Assembly (NCBI GenBank): GCA_021802825.1
Contig: JAJZRG010000026.1
Span: forward strand, 1 to 41,909
Length of the DNA stretch: 41,909 nucleotides
Source of the DNA: Chloroflexota bacterium
Lineage (GTDB): Bacteria > Chloroflexota > Limnocylindria > Limnocylindrales > CSP1-4
Direction of reading: 5' to 3'
Numbering within the stretch: the stretch's first letter is position 1; each line of letters opens with the position of its first letter. Both the position numbers and the translations under genes were made by a program. The notes below the pieces were generated by a model. The model worked only from the letters and a program-made list of their open reading frames with translations. It made no database searches and was not told where the DNA came from. Below, one piece after another: positions 16,225 through 26,386 of the stretch.

Positions 16225-16706
16225 GCCTCGGGCGTCTCCAAGACGAGGGGCTCGGCCCCTGGGAACGAACCCCCGGCTAGAGCGGTTCCGGCGTGGGCGA
16301 CCAGTGCCCGCTCGGTCTCGAAGGTCAGCAGCGAGGACGCCTCGTCGAAGCCGATCCAGCGCACCTCGTCGAACTCGTGGTCGTGGCTCGCAAGGTCCCC
16401 GCCGGTGGGCGTCATCAGGTAGTAGTGGACCGTCTTGTGGATGCGCGTCCGGCCCTGCACGAAGGTGTAGTCGATGGAGTCCAGGGGCCGGACGATCTCC
16501 ACGGTCAGCCCGGTCTCCTCGGTGACCTCGCGCTCGGCCGTCTGCTCGGTGGTCTCGCCCGCATTGGGCGTCCCCTTGGGCAGGGTCCAGGTCACGCCAT
16601 CGCGCTCGCGACGACGCCGACCCACCACGAGCTGGGGCGCACCCCCGACAACCCGGACGACGATACCGCCCGCGGAAGTGGCGGTTCCCTGCCTTAGGCG
16701 CGCCAC
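16221..16706 (-). CDS. NUDIX hydrolase
   Basis: The 161-residue protein has a complete NUDIX box, G-x5-E-x7-REV-x-EE-x-GL, beginning at GTPNAGETTEQ. The preceding WTLPKG and the N-terminal SAGGIVVR strand are typical. Such enzymes cleave nucleoside diphosphates linked to another group; the substrate is not determined by the sequence. The start is a GTG at 16704-16706, inside the 3' end of the small gene upstream. It overlaps gcvT by four bases, so it is part of the glycine-cleavage transcription unit, although no functional link is obvious. Confidence 0.9.
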   Translation of the reverse strand: MARLRQGTATSAGGIVVRVVGGAPQLVVGRRRRERDGVTWTLPKGTPNAGETTEQTAEREVTEETGLTVEIVRPLDSIDYTFVQGRTRIHKTVHYYLMTPTGGDLASHDHEFDEVRWIGFDEASSLLTFETERALVAHAGTALAGGSFPGAEPLVLETPEA

Positions 16707-17011
16707 GCCGTGGCCACGGAGGCGCGGCGCGGGCCGGCGCCACGGTCCGTGCGGGTCCAGGACATGGTGGCCGACCGACTCGGCCGGACGAGCGCAACGG
16801 CGCGGTCCGCCTCGATCACCGGACTGCGCCATGCCGCCCGCAGCTCGGTCAGGGGCGCCATCTCGGGGTGCCGGAGAACCGTGTGCCGCGACGGCGCGGG
16901 GACGAAGCGCGCGCCGCCCCCCAGGCCGAGGCGTCGCTCGCGGGCTCGAGCTGACGGGTGGGCGTAGCGTGCGGGCCATGCCCCGCGGAGGGCGCCCAGG
17001 CTGTGCTGCAT
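16694..17011 (-). CDS. Small basic protein of unknown function
   Basis: A 105-residue frame from ATG (17009-17011) to TAA (16694-16696) fills the gap between the DUF2520 gene and the NUDIX gene. It overlaps the NUDIX start by 13 bases. Codons in this frame end mostly in G or C, as in neighbouring genes, and a coherent segment (RFVPAPSRHTVLRHPEM, then RAAWRSPVIEADRAVALV) looks protein-like. No family was recognised. The C-terminal portion is arginine- and threonine-rich. It could be a real small gene or a fortuitous open frame in GC-rich DNA. Confidence 0.45.
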   Translation of the reverse strand: MQHSLGALRGAWPARYAHPSARARERRLGLGGGARFVPAPSRHTVLRHPEMAPLTELRAAWRSPVIEADRAVALVRPSRSATMSWTRTDRGAGPRRASVATAWRA

Positions 17012-17028
17012 GTCCGCATCGTACCCCG

Positions 17029-18147
17029 TCAGGGGTGCCCCGCAAGTGCGGTCCGGAGCCGCTCTGTCGCTTCTGGTGACAGCGCGCCCCGCCGGGTGGC
17101 CACGGCAATGTCCCTGGCGAGCAGCGCGCGGTAGACGGGCAGCGCGTCGGGGGCCCCCTCGCCAAGGGCACGCAGGTGCGCGGCAGCCGTCCCGGCGTCG
17201 CCCCTGGTGGCCGGTCCCGTCAGCGACGCGTCGATGCCAAGGGCGCGGGCATTGGCGATCGTCTGCTCGACGAGCGGCAGATAGATCCGCATCGCGCCCG
17301 CCTCGTCGAGCCCGAGGTTGGCGGCGACCTCGCGGATCGTGTCCAGCAGTGCGACGACGCCCCCAGCGGACAGCACCGCCGCGGCGTGGTAGGCGGCCTT
17401 CGAGCCCGGGGCCAGGCGCACGGGCGAGCCGCCGATCGCCTCGGCCATGTCGGCGAGGTGTGCCACGAGATCGTCGTCGCCCTCGATCGCTATCGTCGCG
17501 CCTCGCAGCGCCGCCAGCGCGAGCTCGAGGTCGGCGAACGCCACCAGCGGGTGGAACGCGCCAGCCTGCGTGCCCGCGGCTCTCGCGGGCGCCAGGACCT
17601 CCGCTCCGAGCAGGCCGCTGGTGTGGACGATCGCCTGGCCCGCGTACAGCCGCAGGCTCTCGGCGAGCGGCGCGAGCGCATCGTCGGGGACGGCGAGGAT
17701 CACGAGCTCCACGTCGTCCACGAGCGCGTTCGCCTCGGCGAACGGCCGCACGTTGGGCACGTGCTCGCGGAAGCGGGCTCGCCGCGCGGGATCGCGCGAG
17801 GCCACCGCGCCCACGGGCCAGCCCGCCCTCGACAGGGCGACGCCCAGCGCGAGGCCCACGGGCCCGGCACCCACGATCCCGGTCACCGGCCGCTCGCCGG
17901 GCTCCGAGTGCGCGTGCGGGTGCGTGTGGTCCGACACGTGCTCAAGGTCGCCGTGGCGGTGCGTGCTCGGGCCGGCACCGGTACCGGCGCCCGCGATGGT
18001 GCCGTCCGGGTCGAGATCGATCCCCTCGGCCGCGAGCTGGTCCAGCGTCTCCCCGTGCTCGGCCATGCGCCGCTCCCGGGCACGGCGCTCGGCGGCCTCC
18101 ATCTGGTCCCAGGCCTTCACTGCGCCGCTCCGAATGCCCGTTTGCAC
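17029..18147 (-). CDS. Rossmann-fold/DUF2520 protein with a histidine-rich N-terminal extension
   Basis: This 372-residue protein has its Rossmann-fold start (TGIVGAGPVGLALGVALSRAGW) only at about residue 88. The DUF2520-type helical domain follows (AFHPLVAFADLELALAALRGATIAIEG, then GSKAAYHAAAVLSAGGVVALL and the LTGPATRGDAGT block). Relatives resemble NADP-dependent ketopantoate-reductase-like enzymes and often sit beside pantothenate genes, but no such gene is seen here. Residues 1-87 are unusual: a charged helix rich in Glu and Arg, then a segment with nine histidines between about residues 62 and 82 (HRHGDLEHVSDHTHPHAH). A GTG start (18145-18147) with upstream GGAAG is used. Function is unknown. 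Confidence 0.8.
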   Translation of the reverse strand: MQTGIRSGAVKAWDQMEAAERRARERRMAEHGETLDQLAAEGIDLDPDGTIAGAGTGAGPSTHRHGDLEHVSDHTHPHAHSEPGERPVTGIVGAGPVGLALGVALSRAGWPVGAVASRDPARRARFREHVPNVRPFAEANALVDDVELVILAVPDDALAPLAESLRLYAGQAIVHTSGLLGAEVLAPARAAGTQAGAFHPLVAFADLELALAALRGATIAIEGDDDLVAHLADMAEAIGGSPVRLAPGSKAAYHAAAVLSAGGVVALLDTIREVAANLGLDEAGAMRIYLPLVEQTIANARALGIDASLTGPATRGDAGTAAAHLRALGEGAPDALPVYRALLARDIAVATRRGALSPEATERLRTALAGHP

Positions 18148-18232
18148 GCGAGGTACACTTCCACGCGTCGAGTGTAGCGAGCGGTTCGAGGGCGCACCCT
18201 CATCGCCCGGTCCCCACAGCGGAGATCAGAGC
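18148..18232. promoter_or_regulatory. Divergent promoter region between the DUF2520 gene and acnA
   Basis: The 85-base gap contains a dyad: TACACT at 18154-18159 and its complement AGTGTA at 18171-18176, so a TACACT (-10-like) faces each direction. An ACGCGT palindrome lies between them. acnA has a Shine-Dalgarno GGAGA eight bases before its ATG. Whether the dyad is a pair of -10 elements or an operator cannot be settled by eye. Confidence 0.35.
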
Positions 18233-20908
<2,676 letters not shown>

Positions 20909-20944
20909 CCCGGCCCGCGCCGACGCCCGCGGGCCCAGGCACGA

Positions 20945-20972
20945 CGAAGCCCTCCGGGACCGGAGGGCTTCG
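20945..20972. terminator. Terminator hairpin between convergent acnA and the cyclic-di-GMP gene
   Basis: A perfect 13-bp stem (CGAAGCCCTCCGG with its complement) closes around GA, 37 bases after the acnA stop. No T-run follows on either strand. The strength and location favour a bidirectional terminator typical of GC-rich genomes. Confidence 0.75.
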
Positions 20973-21107
20973 CGCTGCGCGTGCCCCAGAACGGCGGGGA
21001 GGAGGCCGCCGCATGGGGTTGTTCGGTCCTGCGACGAGCGGATCTGACGGGGTGTGACGTGGCCGGCCCGCTGTCCCGCAGCATCTTCGGGGCGGCAAGG
21101 ACAGACG

Positions 21108-22464
21108 CTAGACGGGGGCCTGCAGCTCGCCCCGCCGGACCGCGGCGAGCAGGTCCGCCGGCGGCACCGGCCGCGACCAGAGGTAGCCCTGGCCGAACGT
21201 GCACCCCACCGCGCGGAGGAAGTCCGCGTGCGCCTCGGTCTCGACGCCCTCGGCCACCGTCTCGAGCCCCAGACCGCCAGCCATCGCGGCGATCGCCCGG
21301 ACGATCTCCTCGGCGGTCGCGTCGTGGCCGATGTCGCGCACGAACGAGAGGTCGATCTTGAGGCGGGCGAGCGGCAACCGGCGCAGCTGGACCAGCGACG
21401 AGTGCCCGGTGCCGAAGTCGTCCATGGCCAGCTCGACGCCAATCTCACGGAGGTCCGCGAGAACCGCCTCCGCGCTGCCCGACTGGCGCATCACCATCGA
21501 CTCGGTGACCTCGAGCTCGAGGCGCTCGGGGCCCACCCCGGCGTCGTCAAGCGCGGACTGGACCCGCCTCGCGAGGCTGGGCTCGCCGAGCTGGGCCGCT
21601 GAGAGATTGACCGCGACGCGCGGCATGGCGAACCCTTCGGCCTCCCACGCCGCGATCTGGTTGCAGGCCTGGCGGAGCACCCAGGTTCCGATCTCGCCCA
21701 CGATCCCCATCTCCTCGGCCAGCGGGACGAACACCGCGGGGGGGATGGACCCGCGCTCCGGGTGTCGCCACCGTGCCAGCGCCTCGGCGCCCACGAGGAG
21801 GCCGTTGGCGAGGTCCAGCTGGGGCTGGTAACTGACAGACAGCTCCCCACGGCCCAGCGCGCCGCGCAGTGCCTGCTCGAGGCCTACCCGCTCGGCGAAG
21901 CTGGCGGCCATCTCGGCCTCGAAGAAACCGATAGTGTTGCGACCGCCAGGGGCGGCCCCTCGGAGGGCCGTCTCGGCGTGTCGGAGTAGCGTCGTCGCGT
22001 CATTGCCGTCGGCTGGGTGGATGCTGATCCCCGCGGTCGCGGTGACCACGACGTCCACGGATCCCGCCCGGACAGGCTTTGCGAGGCGCTGCTGGAGGTC
22101 ACGGACGCGGGTTGCGGCCTGGTCTGCGCTGTCGACTCGCCCGAGCATCACAGCGAACTCGTCGCCCCCGAATCTGCCGATCGTGTCCTGGGGACCGAGG
22201 GCCTCGCTGAGTCGCTGCGACAGCTCCCGCAGGACGTCGTCGCCCGCGAGGTGGCCCAGCGTGTCGTTGATATCGCCGAAGCGGTCGAGGTCGAGGACGG
22301 CGACGGCAATGACGGAGTCCTGGTCGGGGCCGCGGCGGATGGCCTCGGCCAGGCGGTCCTCAAGCAGGGCCCGGTTGGGCAGCCGGGTCAGCGCGTCGTG
22401 GTGGACCAGGAAGTCGATGTCGGCCTGCGCCTTCTTGAACTCCCCGATGTCGCTGAAGACCTCT
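21108..22464 (-). pseudogene. 3' fragment of an interrupted cyclic-di-GMP gene: GGDEF-EAL domains
   Basis: This fragment encodes the C-terminal half of a REC-REC-PAS-GGDEF-EAL protein whose first half lies at 24548-25772. It starts at the insertion site (FSDIGEFKKAQADIDFLVHHDALTRLPNR) and keeps an intact GRFGGDEFAVML motif and the EAL motif in GAEALARWRHPE. The EAL domain also has NLSAAQL, DDFGTGHSSL and the terminal FGQGYLWSRP. In this frame the inserted element places a stop just upstream. The first usable start is about 22151 (GTG), after the GGDEF site, so at most the EAL domain could be made. Both catalytic motifs look undamaged, which suggests recent inactivation. Confidence 0.9.
22457..22464. 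repeat. Target-site duplication, left copy
   Basis: The 8-bp AGACCTCT directly abuts the left inverted repeat and recurs at 24548-24555 after the right one. Eight bases is the usual duplication length for IS1595-family elements. Confidence 0.92.
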
Positions 22465-22486
22465 CCTGCTTATCCGGTTGACTCCG
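22465..22486 (+). repeat. Left terminal inverted repeat of the IS element
   Basis: A perfect 22-bp match to the reverse complement of 24526-24547. It begins CCTGCTTATCCGG and contains TTGACT at 22478-22483, a -35-like hexamer directed into the element. Confidence 0.95.
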
Positions 22487-22506
22487 GTCTGATCGGGCGG
22501 TAGCGT
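22478..22506 (+). promoter_or_regulatory. Predicted transposase promoter with its -35 inside the terminal repeat
   Basis: TTGACT (22478-22483), a 17-base spacer and TAGCGT (22501-22506) are followed after exactly six bases by the GTG start codon. This predicts a leaderless mRNA. The mirror-image end of the element has the same geometry, which supports the call. Confidence 0.55.
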
Positions 22507-22512
22507 CGGCGC

Positions 22513-23526
22513 GTGCCGCGCCCGCCCTATCCGCGCAACGTCGCCGACTTCAACCGGATGTTCCCCGACGAGGAGGCATGCGTCGCCTACCTCGCGGCGT
22601 GCCGCTGGCCGGACGGCTTCCGGTGCCCCGAGTGCGGGCACGACGCGGCGTTCGAGCTGCCGCGCCGGAGGCTGTGGCAGTGCAAGTCGTGCGGGCACCA
22701 GACGTCGGTGACCGCAGGGACGGTCATGCACCGGACGCGGACGCCGCTGCTGACGTGGTTCTGGGCGGCGTTCTGGATGACCGCGCACAAGCCAGGCCTG
22801 TCGGCGCTCCAGCTCCGGCACATGCTCGGGCTCGCCCGCTACGAGACCGCCTGGCTCATCCTCCACAAGCTCCGCCGCGCGATGGTCGACGCCAATCGAG
22901 AGCCGCTCAAGGGCACGGTCGAGATCGACGAGGCGTTCATTGGGGGCGAGCAGCTCGGCCTGCGTGGCGGGCGGCAGCTCGCCGGGCGCAAGGCGCTCCT
23001 CGTCGCGGTCGCAGTGGAGGTTCGCGGCAAGGGCTCGGGCCGGGTGCGGGCCGAGGTGATCCCCGACGCAACGGCCCCCACGCTCTCGCGCTTCATCGTC
23101 CGCAACATCGAGCAGGGCTCCAGCGTGCTCTCGGACGGGCACCGCGGCTACCAGGGCAGGGACGGCGTCGCGGCCCAGGGCTACACGCACCTGCCTCGCA
23201 CCCAGGAGAGCTTCCGCTTGGCTGGGACTGAGGACGTCGTGCCGCACGCCCACCGAGCGATCAGCCAGCTCAAGGCGTGGCTGCTGGGCACGCACCGGGG
23301 CGTCGGGGCCGATCAGCTCCCGGTCTACCTCGACGAGTTCGTGTTCCGCTGGAACCGCCGGCACGCGCCGATGGCGGGCTTCCAGACGCTCCTCGGCCTC
23401 GGCACGCACCGCGAGCCGACGACCTACGGGCAGATCACGGGCCGGGAGGCAACCGGCCGGCCGCGTCGCCGCGGACGCAAGACCGGGCTGACGCTCGCTA
23501 CGGACGATCCTCGGCGAGGAGATTGA
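22513..23526 (+). CDS. IS1595-family transposase
   Basis: The 337-residue transposase has an N-terminal zinc ribbon (CPECGHDAAF and CKSCGHQ, residues about 38-60), a helical segment (TWFWAAFWMTAHKPGLSALQLRHMLGL), and an ISXO2-like DDE-type catalytic domain. The domain shows VEIDEAFIGG, SSVLSDGHRGY and a late HRAISQLKAWLLGTHRGV, with YLDEFVFRWNRR near the end. The GTG start at 22513 has no Shine-Dalgarno. A basic C-terminal tail (RPRRRGRKTGLT) extends beyond the catalytic core and overlaps the end of the convergent passenger gene. It appears intact and probably active. Confidence 0.95.
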   Translation: MPRPPYPRNVADFNRMFPDEEACVAYLAACRWPDGFRCPECGHDAAFELPRRRLWQCKSCGHQTSVTAGTVMHRTRTPLLTWFWAAFWMTAHKPGLSALQLRHMLGLARYETAWLILHKLRRAMVDANREPLKGTVEIDEAFIGGEQLGLRGGRQLAGRKALLVAVAVEVRGKGSGRVRAEVIPDATAPTLSRFIVRNIEQGSSVLSDGHRGYQGRDGVAAQGYTHLPRTQESFRLAGTEDVVPHAHRAISQLKAWLLGTHRGVGADQLPVYLDEFVFRWNRRHAPMAGFQTLLGLGTHREPTTYGQITGREATGRPRRRGRKTGLTLATDDPRRGD

Positions 23527-24499
23527 GGATCAGCTTGATGATGATGTCCTTGTCCTTGGGGTCGCTGGTCGCGACCAGGAGGGCGAGGGCGACCAGCGCG
23601 GTGTCCGAGAACCGGGGGCGGCCGTCCGAGGCGAGGAACGCGCCGTTGAGCCGCAGGTAGTCGAGGAACAACAGGCTCGCGACGCGCTTGTTGCCATCGG
23701 ACAGCGGGTGGTTCTTGATCACGAAGTAGAGCAGGTGGGCGGCGCGCGACTCGACCGTCGGGTAGACGGGCTGCTGGAACGCCGTCTGCTCGATCTGGCC
23801 CAGGATCGACTCGAGCGCATCGCCGCGCTCCTGGCCGAACAGGCCGAGCGTCTCGCCCCGGGCAGCCATGTCGCCGGCGAGCGTGCGGATGGCTTCCCGA
23901 GCTGCCTGGATGGTCAGCGGCCGGTACGGCGTGGTGGTTCCGTCGGGCGCCGCGGGGAGGGTGTCCTCGTCGTAGGCGCGCAGCAGCTCCCACGACTTGA
24001 AGTAGTGCTGGACGACGGCGAGGACCTCCTGGCCACCGTCCGAGATGAGCTCGTGGCTGCGGAGGGTCTCGAGCGCGACCGCCAGTGCCCGCTCCGCCTC
24101 GCGCCCACGCTGCTCGAGGCGCTTCTGGTTGATCGTGATGCCGTCGATGAGGTGCTGGCGCAGGACGCCCGTTGCCCACTTGCGGAACGCGGTGCCACGG
24201 CTGGACTTGACCCGATACCCGACGCTGATGATCACGTCGAGGTTGTAGACCTGCCCGGGTCGGCCTCCCTCGGGGGTTCTGGGCAGAATCTGCACAGAAC
24301 CCTCCTTGGGAAGTTCCCCCTCGGAGAACGCGTTGCGGATGTGTCGGCCGATGACGGACCGATCGCGGTCGAACAGATCAGCCATCTGGGCTTCAGTCAG
24401 CCAGACGGTGTCGTCACCGACAATCACCTCTACCCGAGGCCCGCCGACCTCCTCGTAGACAGCAACCTCGCCGCTCGGTTCACGCATCCCCTCACTCAT
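23498..24499 (-). CDS. RhuM-family protein with C-terminal Doc/Fic domain (IS passenger)
   Basis: This 333-residue two-domain protein has a RhuM (virulence RhuM) N-terminal half (TVWLTEAQMADLFDRDRSVIGRHIRNAF, QVYNLDVIISVGYRVKSSRGTAFRKWATGVLRQHL) and a C-terminal Fic/Doc fold. Its active-site loop reads NHPLSDGNKRVAS. It has Lys where canonical Fic enzymes have Gly and lacks the second Arg of HPFxxGNGRxxR, so it is of the Doc type (HxFxxANKR), with Leu in place of Phe. Doc toxins phosphorylate EF-Tu; whether this protein does so is unknown. It lies wholly inside the IS, opposite to the transposase, with its ATG at 24497-24499. No separate antitoxin gene is seen. Confidence 0.88.
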   Translation of the reverse strand: MSEGMREPSGEVAVYEEVGGPRVEVIVGDDTVWLTEAQMADLFDRDRSVIGRHIRNAFSEGELPKEGSVQILPRTPEGGRPGQVYNLDVIISVGYRVKSSRGTAFRKWATGVLRQHLIDGITINQKRLEQRGREAERALAVALETLRSHELISDGGQEVLAVVQHYFKSWELLRAYDEDTLPAAPDGTTTPYRPLTIQAAREAIRTLAGDMAARGETLGLFGQERGDALESILGQIEQTAFQQPVYPTVESRAAHLLYFVIKNHPLSDGNKRVASLLFLDYLRLNGAFLASDGRPRFSDTALVALALLVATSDPKDKDIIIKLILNLLAEDRP

Positions 24500-24505
24500 G
24501 ACTCC

Positions 24506-24534
24506 AGCCTACGATCTGCGAATGTCGGAGTCAA
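24506..24534 (-). promoter_or_regulatory. Predicted passenger-gene promoter with its -35 inside the terminal repeat
   Basis: On the minus strand TTGACT (24529-24534), 17 bases and TAGGCT (24506-24511) are followed by six bases and the ATG of the RhuM-Doc gene. Spacing is identical to the promoter at the other end. GGAG two bases before the ATG is too close to act as a normal Shine-Dalgarno. Confidence 0.55.
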
Positions 24535-24547
24535 CCGGATAAGCAGG
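24526..24547 (-). repeat. Right terminal inverted repeat of the IS element
   Basis: A perfect 22-bp reverse complement of 22465-22486, ending GATAAGCAGG. It supplies the last codons and stop of the truncated upstream host-gene fragment. Confidence 0.95.
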
Positions 24548-25772
24548 AGACCTCTACATAGCGCGTCACGCGCCCGTCGGCGTCGCGCACCGCGGAGATC
24601 GTGGACCACTCCGGGTACACCTCCCCGTTCTGGCGCCGGTTCCACAGCTCGCCGCGCCAGTGGCCCGACGCCCGCAGGCTGGCCCACATCGCGCGGTAGA
24701 ACGCCTCGTCTTGGCGGCCCGACTTGAGGAACCGCGGATTGCGGCCGACCACCTCGAGCTCCGTGTAGCCCGTGATCTCGGTGAACGCCCGGTTGACCGC
24801 GAGGATCGAGCCGTTGGGGTCGGTGACCATGACGCCCTCCGCGGTGGCCTCGAACCATGCCGCGGCCAGGCGCAGCTCGTCGTCCACGCGGGCGTGCTCG
24901 CGGCGCTGGTGGCGTGCCTCCAGAGCCCGGCGGATCGCGGTCCCAAGCCGGGCGAGGCGGTCCTTGAGGACGTAGTCGTCGGCGCCCTGCTGGAGCGCGC
25001 CGATGGCCGCCTCCTCGCCCACGCGGCCCGACACGATGATGAACGGGACGTCAAGCCCGAGCTCCCCGCGAACCTGGAGGGCCCGCTGCCCCGAGAACGT
25101 CGGCAGGTTCCAGTCGCACAGGATGATGTCAGGCTCGCTTGCGACAGCCCGGCGGAACGCCTCCTCGGTGTCCACCCGCACCCAGTCGAAGTCGAGACCC
25201 TCCTCTTCGAGCCGCAGCGCGACCACTTCGGCGTCCGTTGGCGAGTCCTCGACCATCAGCAGGTGGAGGGGCGCCGACGAGGCGGCGGGGCCGGACCGAA
25301 TCGCGGCGGGCCGCCGGGCCGCGCCGTCGCGGGGCTGAACGGTCACCGTGAGCCAGGCGTCATCGAGCCCGCGCATCACCTGAAGCAGGGCTTCGAGCGC
25401 CAGCGGCTTGACCAGGTACCGCACGGCGCCTCGCGTCATCCTGGTGACACGCTCCCCCTCCTCGCGGCTCGTCACCAGGAACACCACCGGGATGGGCCGG
25501 AGGGCGGGCGCCTGTCGGACGCGGCGCAAGACCTCGAGCCCGTCCATGCCTTCCATCGCGAGGTCAAGGAGCATCACGTCGGGCAGAGGGTATGGGCTGC
25601 CGTCGCCGCGGATCCGGCGGCCGAGGAGGAGGTCGAGCGCCTCGGCACCGTCACGCGCCACGAGCACGTCGTTCGTCAGGTGCAGCTCTCGGAAGGCCCG
25701 CAGGGCGAGCTCCGTGTCGGCGGTGCTGTCGTCGATGAGCAGGATTCGAGCCGGGCGCGGGGCGGCACTCAC
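24531..25772 (-). pseudogene. 5' fragment of an interrupted cyclic-di-GMP gene: REC-REC-PAS domains
   Basis: A GTG at 25770-25772 starts two receiver domains and a PAS domain. The first receiver has phospho-acceptor Asp in VMLLDLAMEG and Lys in RYLVKPL. The second, after a 35-residue linker, has IILCDWNLP and DYVLKDRL. The PAS domain runs from WFEATAEGVMVTDPNGSILAVNRAFTEITGY to RDADGRVTRYVEV. The insertion then adds five foreign residues (SCLSG) and a stop at 24531. Joined to 21108-22456 it gives an 857-residue response regulator with cyclase and phosphodiesterase domains. Alone, the 413-residue product could still be phosphorylated but has no output domain. Confidence 0.9.
24548..24555. repeat. 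Target-site duplication, right copy
   Basis: AGACCTCT, identical to 22457-22464, directly next to the right inverted repeat. Confidence 0.92.
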
Positions 25773-25860
25773 GGCGACGTGCTCCCTTCCGCAGCGGCGT
25801 GCTGGCGAGCGGTACAGTGGCTACAGGATGCACCAGCCCCGCAACGCACCAAGACAGACA

Positions 25861-25884
25861 AGGCGGAGCCGAGTGGCTCCGCCT
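25861..25884 (-). terminator. Intrinsic terminator of tRNA-Val
   Basis: A perfect 10-bp stem (AGGCGGAGCC with its complement) and a GAGT/ACTC loop lie 14 bases after the tRNA CCA end. On the minus strand the stem runs into TTGTCTGTCTT, a U-rich tail. This is the best-formed intrinsic terminator in the window. Confidence 0.85.
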
Positions 25885-25898
25885 GCTTGGCGTCAGGA

Positions 25899-25975
<77 letters not shown>

Positions 25976-26098
25976 GTTCCCCGAGGGGGACCAGCATTCT
26001 AGCGTGCCCCGCCGATTGTGCGAGCGGCCCGTTGCCACTCGGCGCGATGGGCGGCGAGGCGCTGCCGGCGGCACCGCGTCCGCCGCCGTCAGCCCGCG

Positions 26099-26386
26099 TC
26101 AGCCTCTGAGGCCGCGCCAGCGGGCCGCCAGAGCGGCCGGGTCCAGGCCGTCCACCTCGACCAGCTTGGTGCGGCTGGTCTCGCCGGTCGCCAGGTGCAC
26201 AGCACTGCGCGCGACACCCAGCTCGTCGGCCAGCAGCCGCAGCAGCGCCTTGTTCGCGGCCCCGTCAGCGGCCGGCGCCGCGACCCGGACACGCAGCACG
26301 CCCTCGACCACGCCTTCCACCCGGTCGGCGCCGCCACGCGGGGTGAGCCGCACGGGGATCCGGACCGAGCCCCCGCGTGCGGCCAT
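26099..26386 (-). CDS. yggU: DUF167 (YggU) family protein
   Basis: This 95-residue protein has the DUF167 pattern: IPVRLTPRGGADRVEG, LRVRVAAPAADGAANKALLRLLADELGV and VHLATGETSRTKLVEVDG. The biochemical function of the family is not established. It commonly lies beside yggS and cell-division genes, as here. The ATG at 26384-26386 shares one base with the TGA of yggS. The longer frame running upstream is a shadow of yggS. Confidence 0.9.
   Translation of the reverse strand: MAARGGSVRIPVRLTPRGGADRVEGVVEGVLRVRVAAPAADGAANKALLRLLADELGVARSAVHLATGETSRTKLVEVDGLDPAALAARWRGLRG

Larger units (their letters stand above)
22465..24547. mobile_element. IS1595-family insertion sequence with a RhuM-Doc passenger gene (2083 bp)
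   Basis: The element is bounded by perfect 22-bp inverted repeats (22465-22486 and 24526-24547) and flanked by an 8-bp duplication. It holds two convergent genes, a transposase (22513-23526, plus) and a RhuM-Doc/Fic protein (23498-24499, minus), with 29 bases of 3' overlap. It sits in a GGDEF-EAL gene, between the PAS and GGDEF parts. Deleting the element with one duplication copy restores an open frame of 858 codons. IS1595-family elements are known to carry passenger genes in some groups. The perfect ends and undecayed host halves point to a recent jump. Confidence 0.95.

Noticed and set aside
16707..17171. Long N-terminal extension of the NUDIX protein.
   Set aside because: The upstream part lacks similarity, runs into the DUF2520 gene, and the GTG at 16706 gives a normal-length NUDIX domain.
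17447..18232. 262-codon N-terminal extension of aconitase on the plus strand.
   Set aside because: It is the antisense shadow of the DUF2520 gene. Aconitase begins with a ribosome-binding site and ATG at 18233.
22465..24547. Assembly chimera as the explanation for the IS between two halves of a gene.
   Set aside because: Perfect inverted repeats and an exact 8-bp duplication of the expected length are hard to obtain by misassembly.
24531..25772. Treating the 413-residue REC-REC-PAS frame as a complete normal gene.
   Set aside because: The end lies inside the IS inverted repeat, and the reading frame continues correctly into the GGDEF-EAL half once the element is removed.
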